Source: Clostridia bacterium
GTDB lineage: Bacteria > Bacillota > Clostridia > Christensenellales > Aristaeellaceae
Assembly (NCBI GenBank): GCA_017526525.1
Contig: JAFXRG010000004.1
Location: 1-48,776, forward strand
Direction of reading: 5' to 3'
DNA length: 48,776 nt
Every line of letters starts with the position of its first letter. Position 1 is the first letter of the stretch. Shown here piece by piece: positions 1-6,732 of the stretch. The notes below the pieces were generated by a model. That model was not told the origin of the DNA. It saw nothing but the letters and a program-made list of their open reading frames with translations, and made no database searches. The translations under genes were made by a program, and so were the position numbers.

Positions 1-2
1 GC

Positions 3-110
3 TCCTACTATGATGTGGACCGCGGCGTCGAGCCGGATCACATCATCGATTCCTATGAGCATTTCTACGACCGCGAAGCCCTCACCAAGTATATCAACAG
101 TCTCTATTGA
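3..110 (+). CDS. S41-type peptidase, C-terminal end (partial)
   Basis: Reading from base 3, the sequence encodes the last 35 residues of a protein whose start lies left of the window, ending at TGA 108-110. The segment reads YYDVDRGVEPDHII, then DREALTKYINSLY. This resembles the tail of S41-family (C-terminal-processing-like) serine peptidases, where a GVxPDxxI motif precedes a terminal helix. No catalytic residues are in view, so the family call rests on this tail alone. The downstream genes run on the opposite strand, so it would converge with the next remnant. Confidence 0.5.
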   Translation, partial: SYYDVDRGVEPDHIIDSYEHFYDREALTKYINSLY

Positions 111-130
111 TCCATTGGAAATATGGTTCC

Positions 131-748
131 TTACTCAGCCGACTGGTTTCCAGCCGGCTCTTCTTCTGCCGGAATATACTCCGCCAGGTACGCTCCCAGG
201 ATCGCCTGGGGCCAGGAAACGGCGTCCCGGATCATGTAATCGTGCAGCACCTGGGGATAGAAGTCAAAGTATACGTTGGAATAAATCGGCAGCGCCGGAA
301 GCGTCTCCATAAACCGCTTCTGGAACTCAAGCCATTTGGCACAGTACCCCAGCACGTCCGCCGGCTCCGTCTGCCGCATGGAAACCGCATGCTCCCAGAG
401 CTCCTCGTCCGCTTCTTCCCCGTCCTCTGTCTGCGTTCCCGGATACCCTACGGATCCGTTGAGCACCAGGTACATCCACTGGCCCAGTCCGAAATAGCCC
501 TGGGCCCGCATGCCGTATCCGCCCAGCGTCTCCTGGACGATGCCGTCCCGGTCCGTCAGGTAAGCGATGGCCTGCCGCACGGCCGGGTCGTTCATCGGGG
601 CCCGCTCCGTGTTGAAGTTGATGAAGCCCAGTCCGCTTCTCTCGTAGTTGGTATAGGTCAGTCCCTCCTGCCCCGCGGCGATCTCCAGGCATTTCGTAAT
701 GTCATCCTTGTCGCTCACCTTGTTCAGCAGGCTGATGCTTCCAAAATA
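131..748 (-). pseudogene. Oligopeptide ABC substrate-binding protein, C-terminal remnant
   Basis: The translated segment contains RSGLGFINFNTERAPMNDP and VRQAIAYLTDRDGIVQ. These are the conserved lobe of family-5 (SBP_bac_5, peptide/nickel) substrate-binding proteins. Only about 200 residues of a normal 500-600 residue protein remain, and there is no signal peptide. The frame stays open to 850, but residues upstream of roughly 748 no longer look like the family, so I place a deletion junction there. It probably once bound peptides outside the cell for an ABC importer; no permease or ATPase genes are adjacent. Function is presumably lost. Confidence 0.65.
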
Positions 749-762
749 AATGGTACGTGCAA

Positions 763-978
763 TCAAAAGATCCGAACCGAGGATTTCAAGGAACGAAGAT
801 CGCCAAGAGTAAATAGCTTTAGCGGGATCTGTAGATTCAGAGCATTGCAAATCGTTTTGAGATCATCGTTATCAATGCCACTCATCCTGTAGTATTCATC
901 GGAAAGACGGTCAATCATCCAGGAACGTAAGGAATATTTTGAAATTTCCTTGCTTTCAGGAATCTGTTTCATCATCAT
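763..978 (-). pseudogene. N-terminal fragment of an unrecognised protein
   Basis: This is a 71-codon frame beginning with three Met codons, containing SLRSWMIDRLSDEYYRMSG and DDLKTICNALNLQIPLKLF. It looks like a genuine helical N-terminus, but it abuts the truncated binding-protein remnant, and the last ten or so residues are probably out-of-frame sequence past the junction. I do not recognise the family. Its base composition (AT-richer than the neighbours) suggests a different origin from the adjoining fragment. Confidence 0.3.
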
Positions 979-1159
979 TTTTGCTGAGTAACTGGCAAAG
1001 TCGGGGCATCTGATATCCGGGCAGCCGTTTTTTATAGGGATATTGCCGGTGCATCCGCACCGCGCTCAGCGGACCGGTGCTCCCGGGCAGAATTGCGTTG
1101 CCGTAAAACTTCTGTTATGATAAACAGGCCTCATACGGGAGGGAAAATGCATAAGAGGC

Positions 1160-1609
1160 AGCCGGCTGGAAACAGCGAACCCTGAGCAGGCAGCGCAGGC
1201 CGATGTTGCTGTTGATTTCGCAGGCAAACGGCTGCTGCTGGTTGAGGACAATATGATTAACATGGAAATTGCCGAAATGATCCTCACAGAGGCCGGCTTC
1301 ACGGTAGAAACCGCCGAGAATGGCAGGATCGCAGTGGATAAGGTTTCCGCCTCTGGGCCGGGATACTATGACGCCATCCTGATGGACATCCAGATGCCGG
1401 TCATGGACGGATATGAAGCCACCCGGGAAATCCGTGCACTGCCCGAGAAAGGCCTTGCGCGGATACCGATCCTGGCGATGACGGCGAATGCCTTTAAGGA
1501 AGATGAACTTGCCGTCCTGGAAGCGGGTATGCAGGCGCATATCGCAAAGCCGATGGATGTGGATCGCCTGTTGAAAACGCTGGCGTCCGTGCTTGCGGCA
1601 GCTGGGTAA
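1160..1609 (+). pseudogene. Receiver domain remnant of a hybrid histidine kinase
   Basis: The frame gives a complete REC domain: KRLLLVEDN with the acidic pair, MDIQMPVMDGYEA with the phospho-acceptor Asp, MTAN with the conserved Thr, and the IAKP Lys motif. It is preceded in frame by a linker (LETANPEQAAQADVAVDFAG), as seen between kinase and receiver domains of hybrid kinases. The frame is open back to a TAA at 1121, but there is no kinase domain, no convincing start and no ribosome site before 1253. The simplest reading is the C-terminal stub of a truncated hybrid kinase. An internal ATG at 1253 would drop beta-strand 1 and the acidic pair, so it is unlikely to give an active response regulator. 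Confidence 0.6.
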
Positions 1610-1744
1610 AAGGTAACATGAACACTCTGGTCAGCTGTTTTTCTTTCTCTTTATTGCCTCTCATCCGGCCGGCAGCACAGTCGCCGGTCCATGCGGAACC
1701 GCGGATACAGAACGGGCGCAAAAGAATCAGAAAGGTGGATTTGA

Positions 1745-2764
1745 ATGAAAACGGATTTCTTTAAGAACAGAACAAAATACTCTGTGCTGCTGTCGCTGCT
1801 GCTGGCGGTAATGCTGCTGCCTTTCGGAAGCCTTGGAGAAGCCGCCGCGACGGAAGACTACGACGGCGGGGATCTGTTTGACGACGATGATTATTACGGC
1901 TGGCTGTTCAGCGGCGATGAATACAAGGCTACCGAGGAGGATCTGGCCCTGGCCAACCTGCTCATCCTGCGGGAATACAACAGCAGCATTTCTGACTGGT
2001 GCCGTCAGGAAGCGGAGAAACTGTCCGGGAATCCGGACGTGCAGAAGGAATACGAAGACCTCGCAGTCGTTCTACAAAGCCCCGCGCCTGGGCGGCCCAC
2101 AGAAGAGGAAAGCCGGATGCTGACTGAACAGTACCTCAGCAATATCAGCAGCCAACTGCAGCAGGAAGCGGTCGATTACTACCGGCGCTGTGTCGCAGCG
2201 GAGCCCGTGATCACCGCTGACCTGTACGACGTTTCGGAAGCCATCGGAACAGAGATGTTCGGGATCGGTTTTCGCCTCAAATCCGCAGGAGAAAACGCGA
2301 AAGGCGTCTGCCGGATCGCAGATAAGATCGCAGAGCAGATGGAAATGGCTGAACTTGCCGGTGCCCCGATCACATACCTGGAGGCTGCCGAATCCATCCA
2401 GGATATCATCCGGTATACCCAGCTTGGAACGCCGGACACGCTGGTATGGAACTATATGCTTACGAAGCAAAAGCTGGAAGAAAAAGGTTACCGCTTCATT
2501 CTCACCAAGAACACATGGAGAACCTACACGGTAAAAAAACCTTACCGCGGAGTGAATGTCAAAGTGGAATCCCCCTCCGGGATTATTTTTGAACTGCAGT
2601 TCCATACGGCGGAAAGCCTTGTGACGAAAATGGTGGAGCACATCAACTATGAAGTCATCCGGGATCCCAAAAGCTCCCCGGAGGAGAAGGCTAAACTGCT
2701 GAAGCGGTCATTCGAGCTCTTTGACCGCCTGACCGAGCCGGATTTCATCGAGCTTATCCGGTAA
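1745..2764 (+). CDS. Secreted protein with RelA/SpoT-like nucleotidyltransferase domain
   Basis: The 339-residue protein starts with a Sec signal peptide (basic N-terminus, hydrophobic residues 14-28, likely cleavage near GEAAA 35), then an acidic patch (FDDDDYYG). Residues about 165-305 carry motifs of the RSH synthetase fold: FGIGFRLKSAG (174-182), DIIRYT with Asp220, YRGVNVKV (267-274) and FELQFHT (282-288), the equivalent of the EIQIRT motif of RelA/SpoT synthetases, then a conserved H-x2-YE (299-303). This layout matches RSH-fold toxins and phage-type proteins rather than housekeeping Rel: no HD hydrolase, TGS or ACT domain is present. The ribosome site AGAAAGGTGG precedes the ATG. The gene sits 28 bases before a small acidic ORF that could be its partner. 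Export of an enzyme that would need ATP and GTP is odd and suggests an effector; activity is inferred only. Confidence 0.6.
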   Translation: MKTDFFKNRTKYSVLLSLLLAVMLLPFGSLGEAAATEDYDGGDLFDDDDYYGWLFSGDEYKATEEDLALANLLILREYNSSISDWCRQEAEKLSGNPDVQKEYEDLAVVLQSPAPGRPTEEESRMLTEQYLSNISSQLQQEAVDYYRRCVAAEPVITADLYDVSEAIGTEMFGIGFRLKSAGENAKGVCRIADKIAEQMEMAELAGAPITYLEAAESIQDIIRYTQLGTPDTLVWNYMLTKQKLEEKGYRFILTKNTWRTYTVKKPYRGVNVKVESPSGIIFELQFHTAESLVTKMVEHINYEVIRDPKSSPEEKAKLLKRSFELFDRLTEPDFIELIR

Positions 2765-2791
2765 ATACTTCAGACAAGGCAGGATCACAGG

Positions 2792-3055
2792 ATGGATCAG
2801 ACGAAAAAGCCGGGCACTCCGTCCCGGGAAGAACCGGAATATGAATACTACGTCTGGCCGGAAAGAAGGATTCTTCTCCGGGTCAGTCTCGGGGCTGTCG
2901 AACAGTTTTGCCCGGTTTCGGAAGAAGAATGGCAGGCCCGCCCGGCCCTGGAAGGTCTCCGTTACGGAAACGGTGATTTTGATTATTTCATTCGCGTCAG
3001 AGAAGAAGAAGCCCTTTCCGCTGCCGCCCGGTTCCGGGAAGCGGCAAAAAGATAA
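2792..3055 (+). CDS. Small acidic protein downstream of the RSH-like protein
   Basis: The frame encodes 87 residues with many Glu and Arg and no signal peptide or membrane segment. It begins after an AGGATCACAGG ribosome site and lies 27 bases after the RSH-like gene, so the two are probably co-transcribed and end at the hairpin at 3076-3100. Recognisable patterns are EYEYYVWPERR and GNGDFDYFIRVREEE, but no family comes to mind. By position it is a candidate immunity or partner protein for the upstream secreted enzyme; that is a guess from context. A cytosolic product could only neutralise toxin that stays in or re-enters the cell. Confidence 0.55.
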   Translation: MDQTKKPGTPSREEPEYEYYVWPERRILLRVSLGAVEQFCPVSEEEWQARPALEGLRYGNGDFDYFIRVREEEALSAAARFREAAKR

Positions 3056-3075
3056 CGCTTTCACACAGCCGGATT

Positions 3076-3100
3076 CCGCCCGATCCTTTGGATCGGGCGG
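3076..3100 (+). terminator. Intrinsic terminator after the RSH-like gene pair
   Basis: A perfect 11-bp stem (CCGCCCGATCC / GGATCGGGCGG) with a TTT loop lies 20 bases past the stop of the 87-residue ORF and is followed by TTTG. The T-tract is short, so termination may be partial. Confidence 0.65.
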
Positions 3101-3137
3101 TTTGCAGTCGTCCTTGCGCACCCTGTCTCCCGTGTGG

Positions 3138-3452
3138 TCATCGGCGCTGTGAAACGAGATGAACATCGGTATTCTTAATCCCTATTGCAGTAAACTCCCC
3201 GGGAAACATATCATTTTCCCATGAAGGATGCCCGTCAAAGCGTTCCAGTGTAAATCCAGCGCCAATGATGCCATTTATGATTTCACTGATAGTATACTTC
3301 CTGTATTGACACTTTGGTATCTGTTTGCGTATTTCATCATCATAAAAGCGTGCATGCGCCATCTCTGCTTCAAAGGCATCAGTTGAAAAATAGCTCATCT
3401 CAGGCTGTTCCAGTTTTAAACTGTCATATATTTTCGTAAACGGATATGTTTG
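3138..3452 (-). pseudogene. SAM-dependent methyltransferase, C-terminal remnant
   Basis: The frame is open from a stop at 3453-3455 to the TGA at 3138. It reads IYDSLKLEQPEMSYFSTDAF, then RKYTISEIINGIIGAGF and HPSWENDMFPGEFTAIGIK. This is the C-terminal third of class I methyltransferases of the UbiE-like group common in Clostridia, where a late HPSWD/N-x-FPG-F/Y element ends the fold. The SAM-binding motifs (VLDLGCG-type) are missing, so it cannot be active. The upstream edge coincides with the start of the GH78 debris, which marks a deletion junction. Confidence 0.6.
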
Positions 3453-3484
3453 TCAGACTTTCATTGGGACAAAACACAACCGCC

Positions 3485-3895
3485 TCAACGGGAACCGTCC
3501 CCATAGCTCTGCCAGAAGGTGTATCTGCCGGGCTTTACCTGTTCTTCCTTCCCGCCGATCCGGGCAACCGTGTCCACCGGGGTCTCCAGCGTATATCGGA
3601 TGCCGCCGTCCTCGCAGTTCCAACGGGCACGAACCGTTCCGCGGCGCGTGTTCAGTTTCGCGTCCAGCCAGCCGATCCGCTCATCCGGATGCGGCTCATA
3701 GATCAGTCCGAAATAACCGGCGTCCTCCTCTGCATGGAAGATCCCCGCCGCATCAGCAGATCCCACGCAGGCCGCTGAATCCATGCCGGCTGAGGGCATG
3801 CAGGATATGGGGCGTACCCATGAACCCGGTACGGATCCGGGTCCCATCCCGCCGGATCATTTCCACCGTGGAAGGTGTCAACCGCGTCCTCTGGA
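3485..3895 (-). pseudogene. GH78 alpha-L-rhamnosidase remnant, frameshifted
   Basis: Two reading frames together resemble GH78. The upstream part has LTPSTVEMIRRDGTRIRTGF, then MGTPHILHALSRHG, matching the G-T/F-G-TP-LLH-L segment of the catalytic barrel. After a frame change near 3783, the downstream part has PHPDERIGWLDAKLNTRRG and ETPVDTVARI, matching the C-terminal beta domain where T-x-x-G-x-x-x-x-x-W and P-x-x-T-A are conserved. The middle of the domain is deleted. The intact enzyme would have removed rhamnose from plant glycans or glycosides. This piece is non-functional. Confidence 0.55.
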
Positions 3896-4172
3896 ATATC
3901 AGCGTGTAAATTGCCGTGCTGAAGATCTGCCTGGCCCGTTCCTTATTCCCCTCGCCCAGTGCCTTGGCGATCAGGGCGCTCGCGCCGGTCCCGAACATAA
4001 GCCCCACGTACATGACGATCAGCAGTGCCGGAAAAACAGGTTCTCCGCTTCAAAAGCTTTCTCGCCGATAAAATTGGATATAAAATACCCGTCCGCGATC
4101 TGGTAGGTATTATCCACAATCTGCATGCCGATGTTGGGCAGGGCAAAAAGCAGCAGCGTAGAGCATTTGAAA
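3896..4172 (-). pseudogene. MATE efflux transporter remnant, N-terminal part, frameshifted
   Basis: Translation gives LLLFALPNIGMQIVDNTYQI, then ADGYFISNFIGEKAFEAENL. After a one-base loss near 4038 it continues MYVGLMFGTGASALIAKALG and NKERARQIFSTAIYTLI. This is the first two helices and loop of a MATE (NorM/DinF-like) drug:cation antiporter, about 80 of 450 residues. Its distal end is joined in frame to the GH78 piece at about 3896, a direct fusion of two unrelated gene fragments. It is not functional. Confidence 0.65.
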
Positions 4173-4193
4173 TGATCCCCTTACCCTTTTTTC

Positions 4194-6350
4194 TCAGACC
4201 GGCGGTTTTGCGCTGCGCGGAATGCGGAATTCAAACGACGCGTTGTCGATGTCGAACGAGTATTCCCTGGGTTTGTCCGTTTCGCCGTCTCCATCGTAAC
4301 CTTCAATAAAGGGATCCCATGCAGTGATGACAAGCACGGCCTTGTGTCCCGGCGCGAAGGTATAAACCGTGGGCTGGAGGTAAATCGTGTAGTCGTGGTA
4401 CTCCCCGGCTGTCATCTTCTCTGCGGACGCCGTATATTCCCGGCCTTCGTATCCGCGGCCGTAGTCCCGCAGGTCGGCGAACCCGAGGGTGACGAGCTTC
4501 GCGGTGGTGTTGCTCTGCACCAGCGTCTTCATCGGGGTCTGGCCGAGCATGCGGCCCGAATCCCCCATGCCGACGGTTTTTACGGGAACGGTGTTCTGCA
4601 GCCTTTCCTTGGTAAGAAACGCCTTGAACGGGGTTTTGCCGTCGATGGTGTCAACGAGTGCAGCCGTAACCATCATGGCGTCCTTGTCCGCGTCCGGCGT
4701 GGCCATCCTGAGATGTACCTCGGGAATTCCATACATCGTGTAGTTGTCCGGCAGCTCAAATATGTAGGTCGCGCACGTGCCTTCCGGAAGGGTAAGATAG
4801 TAGTTGTCCTGCAGGAGCTTCCTGCCGAAATCATCCTTCCCTTTCATATATGAGGGGCCGTGTTCCCGGAGACCGGCCGCGTCCACATGGGAAACCGCGT
4901 CCGGATTGACCGTCTTGTCGTACGCGAACGTGTCCGCTGCAAAGTCTCCCCAGCTTTCGTAGGTCAGGTAGCTGCCGTCCACGTTGCTCTGTACGGTGAC
5001 GGGGAACATGTTTTCGATGCCGTTTTCCTCGCCGTAGAGATAGTGCGACAGCCATCTGTTCAGGATTTCCTCCCACAGTTCGCCGTTTACGCTCCTGTTC
5101 TTCAGATCGTTATGACCGTCCTGGTGCAGAACAAGCTTCCAGGGCATCCCCGCCTTTTCAAAAGCCCGCACCATCAGGTCCGACTGCTTGGTGAATACAT
5201 TCAAGTCATTCAGTCCATGCACGATCAGCGCCGAACAGTTGATCCGGGAAACGTCGCGGGTATAGTCCATCGCCTCCCAGAACGCGTTGTAGTTGCCGTT
5301 TGAGCCCAGCTGATCCTGCGCAAGCTGCCAGAGCAGGGACGCGTAGTCGTCATTGATAACGGTCCAGTCGTCGTCCTGGTAGGCGGCGCCGCTGTTGTAG
5401 GAAGCCAGCTCGTTCACATACGCCGCGGTCATAAAGCGCGGTATGCCCTGGGAGTTGGAATAGTCATACCAGGAGGCGATTCCCGCGAAGGGAATGATCG
5501 TCTTCAGGCCCTTGACGCCGGTGACCGCCACTTCAAAGGGGATCGTCCCGCCGTAGGAGCAGCCCGTCATGGCCACGTTTCCGTTCGACCATTCCGCCTT
5601 GATTTCGATGTTGTTGTACGGATCCGTGAAGGCGACCCGGTTCCCCGTCAGCCATTCCACGACGCACTTGTGCGCGTCCCGCTCGAGATCGAAGCCGCAG
5701 AGCTCAAAGCCCTCGGAGTGGTAGGTTCCGATGCCCCCGGCCTCGACGACGGCAAACCCCCGCACAAGGAAATAGTCATACTGGCTGGCGTATGCATACC
5801 CATCTTTGCCGGAAATCGGAACCTTGTAATTCCAGCTGTCGGGGTCCGCCGCCTCCGCCACGTCCAGCGTCGTCACCACCCCGTTCGGGTTCCGCTTTTC
5901 GCCCGGCTGATAAAGCCGCTTGTAGTCGAAGGGAACCGGATTCATCCGGAACGTGCTGTTCATCTCCTCTTCATCCACCGTGCCGGAGCCGTAGGGAGTC
6001 GGATCGTAGATCGTTGCCGCCCGGTAGGCTCCCTCTGCCGCGGCGCGGGGAACCTGCACGAACACCTCGACCAGGTCCGCCATGCTGTCCATGTCGGTAT
6101 CGTAATCCGTCTCGACGTACACGCAGAAGCGGAGGATTTCGCTGTCCTCATTGCTGTAGTCTTCGCTCCGCAGATTCGACCAGGTAAAAACCGCCTGCGC
6201 CATGCCGTCTTCAAAAACCGGCGTCCTGGCTTTTTCCGCGGCGGGAGCCGCCGGAGCAATCCCTGCCGCCAGGCACAGGCACAGGAGCAGGCAGGTCACT
6301 GCGCGCCGCCGCGCATGCGTGTTCCGATATGTTTTCTTTGTTCCTGTCAT
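4194..6350 (-). CDS. Secreted Xaa-Pro dipeptidyl-peptidase-like (S15/CocE) hydrolase
   Basis: The 718-residue protein has a signal peptide (hydrophobic residues 17-33, AxA site near 36-38). An S15 alpha/beta-hydrolase catalytic domain follows, with nucleophile Ser265 in GCSYGG, Asp382 in HGLNDLN and His413 in DGHND. A C-terminal jelly-roll domain (about residues 530-710: RMATPDADKDAMMVTAALVD, then FAPGHKAVLVI) is typical of PepX/CocE enzymes. PepX removes Xaa-Pro dipeptides from peptides; relatives hydrolyse esters, so the exact substrate is open. Export suggests extracellular peptide scavenging. It is a single gene with a TATAAT-like -10 upstream at 6419-6424. The start is taken at the ATG before the basic leader MTGTKKTYRN. 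Confidence 0.8.
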   Translation of the reverse strand: MTGTKKTYRNTHARRRAVTCLLLCLCLAAGIAPAAPAAEKARTPVFEDGMAQAVFTWSNLRSEDYSNEDSEILRFCVYVETDYDTDMDSMADLVEVFVQVPRAAAEGAYRAATIYDPTPYGSGTVDEEEMNSTFRMNPVPFDYKRLYQPGEKRNPNGVVTTLDVAEAADPDSWNYKVPISGKDGYAYASQYDYFLVRGFAVVEAGGIGTYHSEGFELCGFDLERDAHKCVVEWLTGNRVAFTDPYNNIEIKAEWSNGNVAMTGCSYGGTIPFEVAVTGVKGLKTIIPFAGIASWYDYSNSQGIPRFMTAAYVNELASYNSGAAYQDDDWTVINDDYASLLWQLAQDQLGSNGNYNAFWEAMDYTRDVSRINCSALIVHGLNDLNVFTKQSDLMVRAFEKAGMPWKLVLHQDGHNDLKNRSVNGELWEEILNRWLSHYLYGEENGIENMFPVTVQSNVDGSYLTYESWGDFAADTFAYDKTVNPDAVSHVDAAGLREHGPSYMKGKDDFGRKLLQDNYYLTLPEGTCATYIFELPDNYTMYGIPEVHLRMATPDADKDAMMVTAALVDTIDGKTPFKAFLTKERLQNTVPVKTVGMGDSGRMLGQTPMKTLVQSNTTAKLVTLGFADLRDYGRGYEGREYTASAEKMTAGEYHDYTIYLQPTVYTFAPGHKAVLVITAWDPFIEGYDGDGETDKPREYSFDIDNASFEFRIPRSAKPPV

Positions 6351-6418
6351 CTTTCAGGCACACCTCCCGGATTTGTTTTGCTTTGGTTGTTTTAAGCGTT
6401 TTTCAGAACTTTTTTACC

Positions 6419-6424
6419 ATTATA
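6419..6424 (-). promoter_or_regulatory. Probable -10 box of the S15 peptidase gene
   Basis: The minus strand reads TATAAT here, about 70 bases before the start codon. No convincing -35 hexamer is seen at the right distance, so the promoter call is tentative. Confidence 0.35.
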
Positions 6425-6557
6425 TCATATTCCAAAAACGAAATAAAGAAGGCTCCTGCCCGTACAGGCTTTCTTCTTTCTTTTTTATTCCGGGCTTTTC
6501 ACTCCGGGCACCTGTATAAATGCACGGACTTCGGAGCACGTCAGCAGGAATTTGAAT

Positions 6558-6607
6558 TTGACAATCTGGAACAATCGTTGATTTATTGCCGAAAAAATGG
6601 ATAATAC
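6558..6607 (+). promoter_or_regulatory. GGDEF-gene promoter with shared 16-bp element (copy 1)
   Basis: The element TTGACAATCTGGAACA occupies 6558-6573. Four bases later come a -35-like TTGATT (6578-6583), an 18-base spacer and a -10-like TAATAC (6602-6607). The same 16-mer in the same position relative to a -35 box occurs at 33241-33256 and 48761-48776 on the other strand. The placement just upstream of -35 fits an activator site. The 382-base gap 6351-6732 otherwise holds the S15 promoter region and a hairpin at 6664-6686. Confidence 0.55.
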
Positions 6608-6663
6608 TATCGGATCAATGGCTGAGTCCTTTTGATCATGATTTTTTCAGGCAAGACGTTTTC

Positions 6664-6686
6664 TCCGGATCATGGATGGATCCGGA
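6664..6686 (+). other. Hairpin in the GGDEF leader
   Basis: An 8-bp perfect stem (TCCGGATC / GATCCGGA) with a 7-base loop lies between the predicted promoter and the start codon at 6733. No T-tract follows, so it is not an obvious terminator. It may affect mRNA stability or be chance. Confidence 0.3.
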
Positions 6687-6732
6687 ATCATATGCAAAAA
6701 CATGAAAACGCGACCCCGAAGGAGCAATATAG

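Noticed and set aside
3406-3426. Possible fourth copy of the shared regulatory element (TGTTCCAG ... TGTCA)
   Set aside because: Only the TGTTCCAG half matches, spacing differs and the site lies inside the methyltransferase remnant.
6440-6490. Imperfect hairpin followed by T-rich sequence upstream of the GGDEF promoter
   Set aside because: No plus-strand gene lies upstream to be terminated, and the stem has a bulge and a wobble pair. It may be chance in an AT-rich promoter region.
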